Source: Geodermatophilus africanus
Lineage (GTDB): Bacteria > Actinomycetota > Actinomycetes > Mycobacteriales > Geodermatophilaceae
Assembly (NCBI RefSeq): GCF_900107105.1
Contig: NZ_FNOT01000004.1
Span: 310,001 to 374,000, forward strand
Reading direction: 5' to 3'
Length of the DNA: 64,000 nt
Shown: positions 1-10,127 of the stretch, one piece after another
How the letters are laid out: each line of letters starts with the position of its first letter
How positions within the stretch are numbered: the first letter of the stretch is position 1
Notes under the pieces: generated by a model
What the model saw: the letters and a program-made list of their open reading frames with translations, nothing else
Databases searched by the model: none
What the model was told of the DNA's origin: nothing
Position numbers and translations under genes: made by a program

Positions 1-92
1 CCGCCGGTGCCCGACGAGCCGGACTCCCCGCAGGCGGTGAGCAGCAGCCCGGTGAGGGCGAGGGGAACGAGGATCCGTGCACGGCTGTGCAT
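1..92 (-). CDS. Lipoprotein N-terminus, probable osmoprotectant ABC substrate-binding protein (partial)
   Basis: Only the first 30 codons lie in the window; the gene runs off the left edge. The ATG at 92 is followed by a basic start (HSRAR), a hydrophobic core and the lipobox L-T-A-C with Cys21, then a Gly/Ser-rich linker. This is a type II signal peptide, so the mature protein would be lipid-anchored outside the membrane. It follows two OpuC-type permease genes on the same strand after a 171-base gap, so the inferred role is the glycine betaine/choline-type binding protein of that transporter. The ligand-binding domain itself is not visible. Confidence 0.7.
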   Translation of the reverse strand, partial: MHSRARILVPLALTGLLLTACGESGSSGTG

Positions 93-263
93 ACCGACCG
101 CCTTCTGTGTCCCGCGCGGTCGTCCGACCGCGGCGCGTGTCTGGCGGGAGGAGCCCCGCGCAGTCATGGAACCGCTGCTCACCCCACCGGGTCACGCGCA
201 CCGGCCAGCTGTTGCCCGGTTGTTACGCAAGGCCCCCCGCAGACAGGAGGACCCCGGCGGCCG

Positions 264-995
264 TCAGAGCGGTACGCCGGACGACGTCGGCTCCGGCTGC
301 CCGGCGCGCGGCGCCCGCACGGGGCGCACGGGCCACCGGCGCGGGCCGGGCGTCAGCGCCGCCGACACGAGCACGAGGACGAGCTCGGTGAGCAGCGCGA
401 GGGCGGCCACCAGCACGGCGCCGGCGAGGATCAGGCCGTGATCCTGCTGGCCGAAGCCGAGGTTGATGATCCGCCCGAGCCCACCCCCGCCGACGAGGGC
501 GGCGAGGGTCGCGGTGGCGACGACCTGCACCGCCGCCGTCCGCACGCCGGTCGCGACCAGCGGCAGGGCGAGCGGGAACTCGACCCGGGTCAGCATCTGG
601 CCGCGGCTCATGCCCATCGCCCGGGCGGCCTCCCGGACGTCCCGGTCCACCTCGCGGAAGCCCACGTACGTGTTGGTGAGCATCGGCGGGACGGCGAAGG
701 CGGCCAGCGCCAGGACGGTGCCGAGCTCGCTGAACCCCAGCGGGGTCACCGCCAGGACGGTGAGCAGGGCGAGGGTGGGCACGGCCCGGCTGACGTTGGA
801 GAGGACGACGACGGCTCCGCCGCCCCGGCCGCTGCGGCCCAGCAGCACCCCGGTGGGGACGGCGAGGACGGCGGCGAGCAGCACGGCCAGCGCGGAGATC
901 CGCAGGTGCGCGACCAGCAGGTCGAGGATGCCGCCGGACCGGGTCCAGTTGAACGGGTCGTTGAGGTAGACGAAGGCGTCGCCGAAGGCGCTCAC
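264..995 (-). CDS. Osmoprotectant ABC transporter permease (second permease)
   Basis: A 243-residue membrane protein of the OpuBB/OpuCD (ProW) type, expected to form half of the channel for glycine betaine, choline or a related compatible solute. It has about five hydrophobic segments and the EAA-type ATPase-contact loop in the second half (REAARAMGMSRGQ, then FPLALP). The GTG at 995 overlaps the stop of the upstream permease gene in GTGA, so the two are translationally coupled. The C-terminus has a short Pro/Arg-rich extension (TPGPRRWPVRPVRAPR). The substrate cannot be read from the sequence. Confidence 0.9.
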   Translation of the reverse strand: MSAFGDAFVYLNDPFNWTRSGGILDLLVAHLRISALAVLLAAVLAVPTGVLLGRSGRGGGAVVVLSNVSRAVPTLALLTVLAVTPLGFSELGTVLALAAFAVPPMLTNTYVGFREVDRDVREAARAMGMSRGQMLTRVEFPLALPLVATGVRTAAVQVVATATLAALVGGGGLGRIINLGFGQQDHGLILAGAVLVAALALLTELVLVLVSAALTPGPRRWPVRPVRAPRAGQPEPTSSGVPL

Positions 996-1687
996 CGCGC
1001 CGCCCTCGTCCACGGGGTGAGCAGCCGCTCCAGCCCGGCCAGCAGCACGTCGGCGACCAGCGCGAGCAGCACGCAACCGACGGCGCCGGTGACGATCTCG
1101 GCCCGGTAGAAGTTCGCGTTGAGGCCGCCGACGATCAGCTGCCCCAGCCCGCCGTTGCCCGTGATCACCCCGACGGTGACCAGGGCGACCGTCGAGACGG
1201 TGGCGATCCGCAGGCCCGCCATGAAGGCCGGGAGGGCCAGCGGCAGGTCGACCCGCAGGAACAGCCGCGCGGAGCCGTAGCCCATGCCGCGGGCGGCCTC
1301 GCGGACGTCCGCGGGCACGCCCTGCAACCCGGCGAGGAAGTTCCGCACCAGGATGACGAGCGTGTAGAGGGTCAGGCCGACCAGCACCGTGGTGGCCGAG
1401 AGCGAGCCGGTGAAGGGCGCGAGGAAAGCGAACATCGCCAGCGACGGGATCGTGTAGACGATCGAGCTCAGGCCGAGCACCGGGCCGGCCAGGAACCGGG
1501 TGCGCCGGGCGAGCAGCGCCAGCGGCAGGGCGATCAGCGCCCCGAGCAGCACCGCGCCGACCGTGAGCCTGACGTGCTGGCCGAGGTGGCCCACAATGGT
1601 GTCCCAGTTGTCGGTCACGTACGACGGGTCGAACCAGGGGTTCGGCGCCGCGTCCGCGGCGAGCACCGGGGCCGCCGGGACGCTCAC
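992..1687 (-). CDS. Osmoprotectant ABC transporter permease (first permease)
   Basis: OpuBB/ProW-type permease, partner of the gene that follows. Hydrophobic segments span most of the protein and the EAA loop reads REAARGMGYGSARLF followed by LPLALP. The start is uncertain: GTG at 1687 gives 231 residues, GTG at 1714 gives 240, and neither has a good Shine-Dalgarno sequence. The divergent ATPase gene begins at 1718, so at most about 30 bases separate the two starts. The promoters must therefore overlap coding sequence, or the true start is further inside, for example GTG at 1618. Confidence 0.85.
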   Translation of the reverse strand: MSVPAAPVLAADAAPNPWFDPSYVTDNWDTIVGHLGQHVRLTVGAVLLGALIALPLALLARRTRFLAGPVLGLSSIVYTIPSLAMFAFLAPFTGSLSATTVLVGLTLYTLVILVRNFLAGLQGVPADVREAARGMGYGSARLFLRVDLPLALPAFMAGLRIATVSTVALVTVGVITGNGGLGQLIVGGLNANFYRAEIVTGAVGCVLLALVADVLLAGLERLLTPWTRAAR

Positions 1688-1717
1688 CGCGCTCAGCGCA
1701 CCCAGGGAGGCCACGCC

Positions 1718-2932
1718 GTGGACGCTACTGCCGCTCCCCCCGCGCTGCGCACGGCCCACCGCGCGGCCGGCGACGCCCCCGAGATCCGGCTGGAGGGGGT
1801 CAGCAAGGTCTACCCCGACGGCACCGTCGGCGTGGCCGAGCTCGACCTGACGTTCGCCGCCGGGGAGCTGTCGGTGCTGGTCGGGCCATCGGGCTGCGGC
1901 AAGACGACGACGATGAAGATGGTCAACCGGATCATCGAGCCCACCACCGGCCGCATCCTGCTCGGCGGCGAAGACGTCACCGGGGTCGACGCCGACCGGC
2001 TGCGCCGACGCATCGGCTACGTCATCCAGAGCGTCGGGCTGTTCCCCCACCAGACGGTGCGCGCCAACGTCGCCACCGTGCCGCGGCTGCTGGGCTGGGA
2101 CCGCCGGGAGATCCGCGATCGGGTCGAGGAGCTGCTCGGCCTGGTCGGCCTCGATCCCGCCGTCCACGGGGACCGCTATCCCGCCCAGCTCTCCGGCGGG
2201 CAGCGGCAACGGGCCGGCGTCGCCCGGGCGCTGGCCGCGGACCCCGGCGTCCTGCTGATGGACGAGCCGTTCTCCGCCGTCGACCCGGTGGTCCGCGAGC
2301 GCCTGCAGTCGGAGTTCCTGCGGCTGCAGGAGACGGTGCGGAAGACGATCGTCTTCGTCACCCACGACATCGAGGAGGCGGTGCGGCTCGGCGACCGCAT
2401 CGCCGTGATGAGCACCGGCGGGCACGTCGAGCAGTTCGCCCCGCCCGCCGAGCTGCTGGGCCGGCCGGCCAACCGGACGGTGGCCGACTTCGTCGGCGCC
2501 GACCGCGGGCTCAAGCGCCTCGCCGTGACGCCGATCGAGCCCGCCGACCTCGAGCAGCCCCCCGTGGTCGGGCTCGTCGACGGGCTCGCGGAGGCGGGCG
2601 CCACGCTCGACCGCGCCGGCGCCGGCTGGGCCGTGGTGCTCGACGACGCCGGCCGCCCGGCCGGGTGGCTGCCCGCCGGCCGCGCCGCGGGTGCCGGGAC
2701 GGTCGCCTCGGCCGTCGTCCGCTCGGACGGCGCGGTGCCGGTGCAGGCCTCGCTGCGGACGGCACTGGCCACGATCCTGCAGACCGACGCGGGCTGGGTG
2801 CCGGTGCTCGACGGCGACCGCTACCTCGGCGTCCTCACCCCGTCCTCGGTGCACGCCACGCTCCGCCGGTCGATCACATCGTCGGCCTACCGGCCGACAG
2901 CGCGGCCAGGTACCGGCCCCGATCGCCGCTGA
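1718..2932 (+). CDS. Osmoprotectant ABC transporter ATP-binding protein (OpuCA/ProV type)
   Basis: A 404-residue ATPase energising the betaine/choline-type transporter encoded by the permeases on the other strand. It shows Walker A GPSGCGKTT (56-64), Q-loop Gln104, signature LSGGQ (158-162), Walker B LLMDE (179-183) and switch His216. The region after about residue 240 looks like the regulatory CBS-type domain usual in OpuCA/ProV, which senses ionic strength in studied homologues. The GTG at 1718 was chosen because AGGGAGG lies 8 bases upstream. Having the ATPase divergent from its permeases is unusual; such operons normally run in one direction. Confidence 0.9.
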   Translation: MDATAAPPALRTAHRAAGDAPEIRLEGVSKVYPDGTVGVAELDLTFAAGELSVLVGPSGCGKTTTMKMVNRIIEPTTGRILLGGEDVTGVDADRLRRRIGYVIQSVGLFPHQTVRANVATVPRLLGWDRREIRDRVEELLGLVGLDPAVHGDRYPAQLSGGQRQRAGVARALAADPGVLLMDEPFSAVDPVVRERLQSEFLRLQETVRKTIVFVTHDIEEAVRLGDRIAVMSTGGHVEQFAPPAELLGRPANRTVADFVGADRGLKRLAVTPIEPADLEQPPVVGLVDGLAEAGATLDRAGAGWAVVLDDAGRPAGWLPAGRAAGAGTVASAVVRSDGAVPVQASLRTALATILQTDAGWVPVLDGDRYLGVLTPSSVHATLRRSITSSAYRPTARPGTGPDRR

Positions 2933-3064
2933 GCCGCTGCCCGTGTCCCGGTCGGTGGAAGGACCCCCTCCTCCCCACCCCTCGTAGAAGGACCCCCTCC
3001 CCCCGCCCCTGCGGGGGGGGCTGCGGTGCCCTGGAGGGGGCCTGCGGGCCCCCGCGACCGGTCC
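2931..3064. repeat. Composite repeat: family A hairpin nested inside a family B element
   Basis: The outer 25 bases 2931-2955 are the exact reverse complement of 46623-46647 in cobG, and 3047-3064 is the exact reverse complement of 46596-46613. In cobG 9 bases separate the two blocks; here 91 bases do. The extra interior carries two family A heads (GGAAGGACCCCCTCC at 2957 and GAAGGACCCCCTCC at 2987) and G/C-rich palindromes. The element lies between the ABC ATPase gene and the convergent DUF3180 gene and may act as a two-way terminator. Confidence 0.75.
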
Positions 3065-3076
3065 GCCCCGGTGGGA

Positions 3077-3574
3077 CTACGCGACCGGGTCGGCCTGCGG
3101 GGTCTCGTCATCGGGGCCCGGCGGGATGCGGCAGATGGACTCCAGCCACAGCGCGGCCGCGACCAGCGCCGCCGAGCAGGCCACGCCGACGACGCCGGTG
3201 ACGGTGTCGGACCCGGCCGTCTGCAGCCGCGAGACCGCCGGCCCCACGTAGAGCAGCACGCCCACCCAGATGCCGACGAAGGCCGCGCCGACGTAGGCGC
3301 TGGCCTGCGCCAGGACCGCGAGCCGGGCGACCAGCATCGGCTCGACCGGCCGGACCGGCGCGCTGCTCCGCTCCGCCGGTGGCCGGCGGTCCCGCTGGGC
3401 GGCCAGCCGGGCGCGCAGCGTGCGGGCGCCGAGGACCTCGGCGAGGGCCAGGACACCGAGCGGCACCGGCAGCCACCAGCGCAGCGTGGGCAGCGAGCCG
3501 TAGCCCGCCCGCACCACCAGCCAGGCGGCGACCGCCAGGCCGGCGGCGAGGACCAGCAGGTCGCGCCGGTTCAC
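3077..3574 (-). CDS. DUF3180 membrane protein of the folate operon
   Basis: A 165-residue protein with four predicted membrane segments in two pairs (near LLVLAAGLAVAAWLVV, WWLPVPLGVLALAEV, YVGAAFVGIWVGVLLYV and VVGVACSAALVAAALWL), separated by a charged Arg-rich cytoplasmic stretch. DUF3180 proteins lie directly after folK across actinobacteria, and this gene holds that position here. Their biochemical role is unknown. The GTG at 3574 was chosen; TTG at 3583, which overlaps the folK stop, is an alternative. The gene overlaps or abuts folK and ends at the repeat at 2931-3064. Confidence 0.85.
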   Translation of the reverse strand: MNRRDLLVLAAGLAVAAWLVVRAGYGSLPTLRWWLPVPLGVLALAEVLGARTLRARLAAQRDRRPPAERSSAPVRPVEPMLVARLAVLAQASAYVGAAFVGIWVGVLLYVGPAVSRLQTAGSDTVTGVVGVACSAALVAAALWLESICRIPPGPDDETPQADPVA

Positions 3575-3579
3575 CGGGC

Positions 3580-4086
3580 TCAATGCAGGTGCTCCCAGCG
3601 GACGACGGCCGCGACGTCCTCCGGCGGCAGCGCGGCCAGCAGGTCGCTCACCCGGCCGCGGCCGGGCAGCACCGCGGTGGGGTCGAGGCTGTCCCACGGC
3701 ACCAGCACGAAGGCGCGCTCGTGCGCCCGGGGGTGCGGCAGCGTGAGCGCGGGGTCGTCGGAGTGGACCGGCCGGTCGTCGTCCCCGGTGACCGTGACGA
3801 CGTCGACGTCGAGGGTGCGCGGCCCCCAGCGCACGTCGCGGGTCCGCCCGGCGGCCTGCTCCAGCTCGTGCGCGCGGGCCAGCCAGCCGGCCGCGTCCCG
3901 GTCGCCGCGGACGACGACGACCGCGTTGAGGTAGGGCGGCTGCTCGACCGGCCCCCACGGCGGCGTCTCGTACAGCGTCGAGCGGGCCACGAGCACGCCG
4001 TCGTCCTCGAGGGCGGTGATCGCGGCGCGCAGCGCGGCGGCGCGGTCCCCCAGGTTGGCGCCCAGCGACAGCACCGCCCTAGACAC
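3580..4086 (-). CDS. folK: 2-amino-4-hydroxy-6-hydroxymethyldihydropteridine pyrophosphokinase
   Basis: Transfers pyrophosphate from ATP to 6-hydroxymethyl-7,8-dihydropterin, the step before dihydropteroate synthase. The 168 residues are of normal length. HPPK landmarks are the N-terminal SLGANLGDR, a YETPPWG segment, the conserved PRTLDVDVVTV stretch, and LPHPRAHERAFVLVP near the end. The GTG start at 4086 overlaps the folB stop by 8 bases. It is cytosolic and translationally linked to folB upstream and DUF3180 downstream. Confidence 0.95.
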   Translation of the reverse strand: MSRAVLSLGANLGDRAAALRAAITALEDDGVLVARSTLYETPPWGPVEQPPYLNAVVVVRGDRDAAGWLARAHELEQAAGRTRDVRWGPRTLDVDVVTVTGDDDRPVHSDDPALTLPHPRAHERAFVLVPWDSLDPTAVLPGRGRVSDLLAALPPEDVAAVVRWEHLH

Positions 4087-4546
4087 CGGAGCCCTGTTCG
4101 GTCGGCGGGTCCTGGCCCGTCCCAGGGGCCCGCGACGAGCGTGCGAGTCGTGGGGAGGAGCGGGTCCTTCCGGGGTCCTTCAACCGCCGGATGGTGACCG
4201 TGACGTCGTCGAAGGGCACGCCGAGGTCGGCCTCGGGCTTGTGCACGGTGACCTCGACGGCGTCGACCAGCGGGTCGCTCAGGCAGACGTCGGCCAGCCG
4301 CTGGGCGAGGGTCTCCAGCAGGTCGACCGGCTCACCGGTCAGCACGCCGTGCAGCGCGCGGGCCAGCTCGGCGTAGTTGACCGTGCGCTCGAGGTCGTCG
4401 CCGGCCGCGGCCGGCGCGGTATCGAGCTCGAGGACGGCGTCGACGCGGAAGGTCTGCCCCAGCCGCCGCTCGGCCTCGTACACCCCGTGGAAGGCGTGCG
4501 CGGTCAGCCCGCGGACGGCGATGCGGTCGGGTCGGGCGTCAGCCAC
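4079..4546 (-). CDS. folB: Dihydroneopterin aldolase with a repeat-encoded C-terminal tail
   Basis: Converts 7,8-dihydroneopterin to 6-hydroxymethyl-dihydropterin and glycolaldehyde. The catalytic core spans residues 1-121, with the FHGVYEAERRLGQ segment, NYAELA, LLETLAQRLAD and VTVHKPEA. Residues 122-155 are not part of the fold and are translated from a family A palindromic repeat (DNA 4100-4183). Family members usually end near residue 120-130. The GTG at 4546 has GGGGGAG just upstream and overlaps the folP stop by 8 bases. The tail is probably disordered; its effect on the enzyme is unknown. Confidence 0.93.
   Translation of the reverse strand: MADARPDRIAVRGLTAHAFHGVYEAERRLGQTFRVDAVLELDTAPAAAGDDLERTVNYAELARALHGVLTGEPVDLLETLAQRLADVCLSDPLVDAVEVTVHKPEADLGVPFDDVTVTIRRLKDPGRTRSSPRLARSSRAPGTGQDPPTEQGSGV
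4100..4183 (-). repeat. Family A palindromic repeat inside the 3' end of folB
   Basis: Read on the minus strand it has two heads (GAAGGACCCC, then GGAAGGACCCGCTCCTCCCC), the loop block CTCGCACGCTCG and the closing GGGACGGGCC. It aligns along its length with 34258-34317 and with the minus strand of 11252-11310. Here it is coding: the folB frame passes through it and stops just beyond. The other well-aligned copies are intergenic. Confidence 0.75.
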
Positions 4547-5399
4547 GGCGCTCCCCCTGGCGGCGGGCCGCCCGGACGGCGGCGACGGTGCGGACGGCGT
4601 CGGCCGAGGCCGCCGCGTCGTGCACGCGCACCCCCCACGCGCCGGCCTCCGCGGCCAGCACCGTGGTGGCCAGGGTGGCGGCGTCCCGCTGCTCGGCCGG
4701 GCGCAGCGTGCCGTCGGCGGCGGCGAGCAGGCGGCCGAGGAAGGACTTGCGGGAGGCGCCGACGAGCACCGGCAGGCCCAGGCCGACGATGCGGTCGAGG
4801 CCGGCGAGCAGTCGCCAGTTGTGCTCGGCACGCTTGGCGAAGCCCAGGCCGGGGTCGAGGACGAGCTGCCCGGGGCTGACGCCCGCGGCGACGACGTCCT
4901 CCACCCGGGCGGTGAGCTCCGCGCAGACCTCGGTGACGACGTCGCCGTACTGGGCCGCGGCGTACATCTCGCGGCTGTGCCCGCGCCAGTGCATGAGCAC
5001 CCAGGGGACGCCGGCCCCGGCGACGAGCCGGGCCATGTTCCCGTCGGCCAGGCCGCCGCTGACGTCGTTGACCAGGACCGCACCCGCCTCGAGGGCCGCC
5101 TCGGCCACCTCGGCGCGGGTCGTGTCGACGCTGGTGCGCACCCCGGCCGCGGACAGCGCGCGGATCACGGGCACCACCCGGCGGCACTCCTCGGCGGCGT
5201 CCACCCGGTCGGCCCCGGGGCGGGTGGACTCCCCGCCGACGTCGACGTAGTCCGCGCCGGCGGCGTGCATCGCCAGGCCGTGCGCGACGGCGGTGTCCGC
5301 GTCGGCGAAGCAGCCGCCGTCGGAGAAGGAGTCGGGCGTGACGTTGAGGACCCCCATGACCACGCAGTGGCCGGGGCGCGGCAGCTGGAGCAGGGTCAC
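4539..5399 (-). CDS. folP: Dihydropteroate synthase
   Basis: Condenses p-aminobenzoate with hydroxymethyl-dihydropterin pyrophosphate; the target of sulfonamides. The 286 residues show the pterin-site motifs GVLNVTPDSFSDGG (16-29) and DVGGESTRPGA, the NDVSGG block, and LDPGLGFAKRAEHNW with the later GASRKSFLG. Start GTG at 5399; a weak GGAG lies upstream within the spacer repeat 5400-5475. The stop overlaps the folB start in GTGGCTGA, so folP and folB are translationally coupled. Confidence 0.96.
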   Translation of the reverse strand: MTLLQLPRPGHCVVMGVLNVTPDSFSDGGCFADADTAVAHGLAMHAAGADYVDVGGESTRPGADRVDAAEECRRVVPVIRALSAAGVRTSVDTTRAEVAEAALEAGAVLVNDVSGGLADGNMARLVAGAGVPWVLMHWRGHSREMYAAAQYGDVVTEVCAELTARVEDVVAAGVSPGQLVLDPGLGFAKRAEHNWRLLAGLDRIVGLGLPVLVGASRKSFLGRLLAAADGTLRPAEQRDAATLATTVLAAEAGAWGVRVHDAAASADAVRTVAAVRAARRQGERRG

Positions 5400-5475
5400 C
5401 GCTCGGCTCCGCGCTCGCTCCGCTCCTCGCTCGCACGGCTCGCTGCGCTGCTCACTCGCTGTCGCCTTCGCCTCG
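5400..5475 (-). repeat. Low-complexity GAGCGAGC/GGAGCGAG spacer between folE and folP
   Basis: The whole folE-folP junction is built from short repeats of GAGCGAGC, GCAGCGAG and GGAGCGAG on the minus strand. The CGAGCGGAGCGAGG type of motif also occurs in the loops of the hairpins at 38082-38138 and 45813-45869. It contains a GGAG that may serve as the folP ribosome binding site. There is no coding evidence. Confidence 0.5.
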
Positions 5476-6096
5476 TCACCGGCCCAGCACGAGGCTCATC
5501 GCCTCGCTGCGGGTGGCGCCGTTCTCCCGGAAGATGCCGCGCACGGCGGAAGTCACCGTCGACGAGCCGGGCTTGCGGACGCCGCGCATGGCCATGCACA
5601 GGTGCTCGGCCTCGATGACGACCAGCACGCCGCGCGGCTTGAGGACGTCGGCCAGCGCGTCGGCGATCTGGCTGGTCATCCGCTCCTGCACCTGCGGGCG
5701 GCGGGCGTAGACCTCGACCAGGCGGGCCAGCTTGGACAGGCCGGTGACCCGCCCGTCCTCGCCCGGGATGTAGCCGATGTGCGCGACCCCGTGGAAGGGC
5801 ACCAGGTGGTGCTCGCAGGTCGAGTACATCGGGATGTCCTTCACCAGGACCATCTCGTCGTGGTCCTCGTCGAAGGTGGTCGACAGGACCTCGGCCGGGT
5901 CCTGCCACAGCCCCGCGAAGGTCTCCGCGTACGCGCGGGCGACCCGGGCCGGGGTGTCCTGCAGGCCCGGACGGTCGGGGTCCTCGCCGACGGCGATCAG
6001 CAGCTCGCGGACGGCGGCCGCGGCCCGGGCGTGGTCGACGCCCGCCCGCGCCCGCTCCAGCAGCAGGTCGTCCGGCTCGGCCGGGACCTCGCTCAC
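5476..6096 (-). CDS. folE: GTP cyclohydrolase I
   Basis: Converts GTP to 7,8-dihydroneopterin triphosphate, the first committed step of folate synthesis. The 206 residues carry [14 protein letters not shown], the zinc/active-site segment [30 protein letters not shown] and the late [12 protein letters not shown] with its second zinc cysteine. GTG at 6096 was preferred over the start at 6126 because GGAGG lies 4-5 bases before it and the upstream codons do not resemble the family. That ribosome binding site is provided by the family C spacer repeat. Confidence 0.95.
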   Translation of the reverse strand: MSEVPAEPDDLLLERARAGVDHARAAAAVRELLIAVGEDPDRPGLQDTPARVARAYAETFAGLWQDPAEVLSTTFDEDHDEMVLVKDIPMYSTCEHHLVPFHGVAHIGYIPGEDGRVTGLSKLARLVEVYARRPQVQERMTSQIADALADVLKPRGVLVVIEAEHLCMAMRGVRKPGSSTVTSAVRGIFRENGATRSEAMSLVLGR

Positions 6097-6099
6097 GCC

Positions 6100-6169
6100 A
6101 CCTCCTCGCCGGCGCTCGTCGGACACGTCCGCGGCGCTGCCGTGCTCACGGGTGAGCTCGCGAGCTCGC

Positions 6170-6172
<3 letters not shown>
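6100..6172 (-). repeat. Family C intercistronic repeat (ftsH-folE junction)
   Basis: On the minus strand it runs from the ftsH stop (TGAGCGAGCTC) to GCCGGCGAGGAGG, which is the Shine-Dalgarno sequence of folE. A closely similar sequence (32109-32172) fills the ssd-cpaF junction. Shared blocks in transcript order are GAGCGAGCT, TGAGCAC, GCGCCGCGG (with one change here) and GCCGGCGAGGAG. The two operons are otherwise unrelated, so this looks like a mobile or duplicated spacer. Confidence 0.7.
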
Positions 6173-8158
<1,986 letters not shown>

Positions 8159-8512
8159 ACACCGATGCCGGGCGGCCGGGTGCTCCGGCCTGTCCCGTCC
8201 ACCCTCCTGATCGTCCGGGGGACGCCCCCTGCGGCCCGGGCGGGCACCCTGGCGCTACGGTGCAGCGTCGTTGCGATCGACGGTACACCGGCGCGCCTGT
8301 GCGACAGCTGTGCAGCGACCGCGTCCCGGCTGGCAACCCCCCGTCGGGTGGGCCCTGACATCGCGGTCCCGATGGCGCGATCCCGACGTGACCCGCCCGG
8401 CGAGAGTCGCGCCCGCCGACGGGCCCGGAGGGTCCGCGCCGGGTGCGACGGTCGGGCTCAGCTCAGCGGGGGGACGGCACCTGGCCGCGGTGCGGTCCGG
8501 AGGACCGCGGTG
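8159..8512. other. Intergenic region between ftsH and hpt (354 bases)
   Basis: No gene is recognised in this stretch. The ftsH promoter and leader must lie in its left half on the minus strand, but no convincing -10/-35 pair stands out. The right end (8469-8512) is a family B palindromic repeat directly after the hpt stop. The middle is G/C-rich without codon bias. Confidence 0.6.
8469..8512 (-). repeat. Family B palindromic repeat downstream of hpt
   Basis: The plus strand reads GGGGGACGGCACCTGGCCG, then the palindrome CGGTCC-GGA-GGACCG. It aligns almost base for base with 46657-46703 inside cobG, where the palindrome arms are TCGCCC/GGGCGA: both sides changed and pairing was kept. It abuts the hpt stop codon, so on the minus strand the hairpin could terminate hpt transcription, although no T-run follows. 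Confidence 0.75.
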
Positions 8513-9097
8513 TCATTGGTAGACCTCGGGCTTGAGGGTCGCGATGTAGGGCAGGTCGCGGTAGCGCTCGGCGTAGTCCAGGCCGTAGCCGACGACGAAC
8601 TCGTTGGGGATGTCGAAGCCGACGTAGCGCACCGGGACCTCGACCTTCACCGCCTCGGGCTTGCGCAGCAGGGCGCAGACCTCGAGCGAGGCCGGACCCC
8701 GTCCGCCGAGGTTCTTCAGCAGCCAGGACAGGGTCAGCCCGGAGTCGATGATGTCCTCGATGACCAGCACGTGCCGGTCGCTGATGTCGCGGTCGAGGTC
8801 CTTGAGGATGCGCACGACGCCGGAGGAGCTGGTGGCCGAGCCGTAGGAGGAGACGGCCATGAACTCCATCTGTGTGGGCAGCCGCAGCGCCCGTGCGAAG
8901 TCGCTCATGAACAGCACCGCGCCCTTGAGGACACCGACGAGCAGCACCTCGCGCCCGGCGTAGTCGCGGGCGACCTGGTCGGCGAGCTCCCCGATCTTGG
9001 CCTGGATCTGCTCCTCGCCGAGCAGCACGTGGTCGATGTCCGGGCCGTAGCCGTGGTCGTTGCCGAGCTCGGCTGGAGCGCTGGCGGGCTCGCTCAC
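8513..9097 (-). CDS. hpt: Hypoxanthine phosphoribosyltransferase
   Basis: Purine salvage: makes IMP or GMP from hypoxanthine or guanine and PRPP. The 194 residues carry [15 protein letters not shown], the flexible-loop Ser-Tyr (MAVSSYG), the PRPP-binding [13 protein letters not shown] motif, and [17 protein letters not shown] near the C-terminus. The first 20 residues ([11 protein letters not shown]...) are a variable leader. The GTG at 9097 overlaps the tilS stop in GTGA. The tilS-hpt pairing is conserved across many bacteria. Confidence 0.96.
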   Translation of the reverse strand: MSEPASAPAELGNDHGYGPDIDHVLLGEEQIQAKIGELADQVARDYAGREVLLVGVLKGAVLFMSDFARALRLPTQMEFMAVSSYGSATSSSGVVRILKDLDRDISDRHVLVIEDIIDSGLTLSWLLKNLGGRGPASLEVCALLRKPEAVKVEVPVRYVGFDIPNEFVVGYGLDYAERYRDLPYIATLKPEVYQ

Positions 9098-10119
9098 GGG
9101 TGGGACTCCTCGCGGGTGTGGGGTGCGTCCTCGGGACGGGGGCCCCGCACGACGGGGGGCGACAGCACCAGCCTGCCAGACATCCGGAGGGCCCCTGCAC
9201 CGCCGGGTAGATCGACCCGGCCCTGCCCCCGCCAGGCCGTGACGAGCGCCTCCACCGCCCGCAGGTGCACCGCCTGGACGTCGGGGACGCCGGCGCTGCG
9301 CAGCCACCCGCGGAGCACCCGCCGGCGCAGCGCCGCGGGCAGTCCGGCCAGCTCGCTGGTGCCGAGTCCGTCCCCGCCGGCGAGGCGGGCCAGCTGCGCC
9401 GCGGCCAGCTCGTCGAGGGCGTCGAGGTCGTCCCGGAGCAGCTCGGCGGTGCGGGCCAGGGCGGACGCGACACCGCCGCCGAGCACCTCCTCCATCAGCG
9501 GCAGCACCTCGCCGCGCAGCCGGGCGCGGGTGTACGCCGGGTCGGCGTTCCAGGGGTCGTCCCAGACCGGCAACCCCTGGTCCGCGCACGCCTCGCGGGC
9601 GGTGGCCCGGCGGACGCCGAGCAGCGGCCGCCACCAGCGGACGCCGTCGGTCGTCCGTTCGGCGACCATGCCGGCGACCGACCGCGGCCCCGAACCGCGG
9701 CCCAGCCCGAGGAGCACCGTCTCGGCCTGGTCGTCGAGGGTGTGCCCGAGCGCGACGCGGGCGCCAAGGTCGGTGGCCACGGCGGCGAGCGCCCCGTACC
9801 GCGCCGCGCGGGCGGCACCCTCGGGCCCGCCGTCCGCACCGACCGCCACCCGGCGGACGAGCACCGGGTCCAGGGCCAGCCCGCGGAGCAGCTGCGCCGT
9901 CCGCTCGGCCCGCTGCGCGGAGCCCGGCTGCAGGCCGTGGTCGACGGTGACCGCGCCGACGGGCACGCCGGCGGACCGGGACTCGAAGGCCAGGGCGGCG
10001 GCCAGGGCCACGGAGTCCGCTCCTCCGCTGCACGCGACGAGCACCGGCCGGTCGCCGGCCCGCAGGCCGTGGCGCACCGCCGTGCGGAGGACCGCGACGG
10101 CCCGCGGTGGACCTGTCAC
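9094..10119 (-). CDS. tilS: tRNA(Ile)-lysidine synthetase
   Basis: Modifies the wobble cytidine of tRNA-Ile(CAU) to lysidine so that it reads AUA. The 341 residues begin with the N-type ATP pyrophosphatase loop [14 protein letters not shown], followed by VTVDHGLQ and [21 protein letters not shown], all standard TilS landmarks. The substrate-binding C-terminal half is short and divergent, as is common in actinobacteria. Start GTG at 10119 with GAGAGG upstream. It lies 8 bases after the zinc protease gene and is coupled to hpt. Confidence 0.94.
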   Translation of the reverse strand: MTGPPRAVAVLRTAVRHGLRAGDRPVLVACSGGADSVALAAALAFESRSAGVPVGAVTVDHGLQPGSAQRAERTAQLLRGLALDPVLVRRVAVGADGGPEGAARAARYGALAAVATDLGARVALGHTLDDQAETVLLGLGRGSGPRSVAGMVAERTTDGVRWWRPLLGVRRATAREACADQGLPVWDDPWNADPAYTRARLRGEVLPLMEEVLGGGVASALARTAELLRDDLDALDELAAAQLARLAGGDGLGTSELAGLPAALRRRVLRGWLRSAGVPDVQAVHLRAVEALVTAWRGQGRVDLPGGAGALRMSGRLVLSPPVVRGPRPEDAPHTREESHP

Positions 10120-10127
10120 GGGACCTC

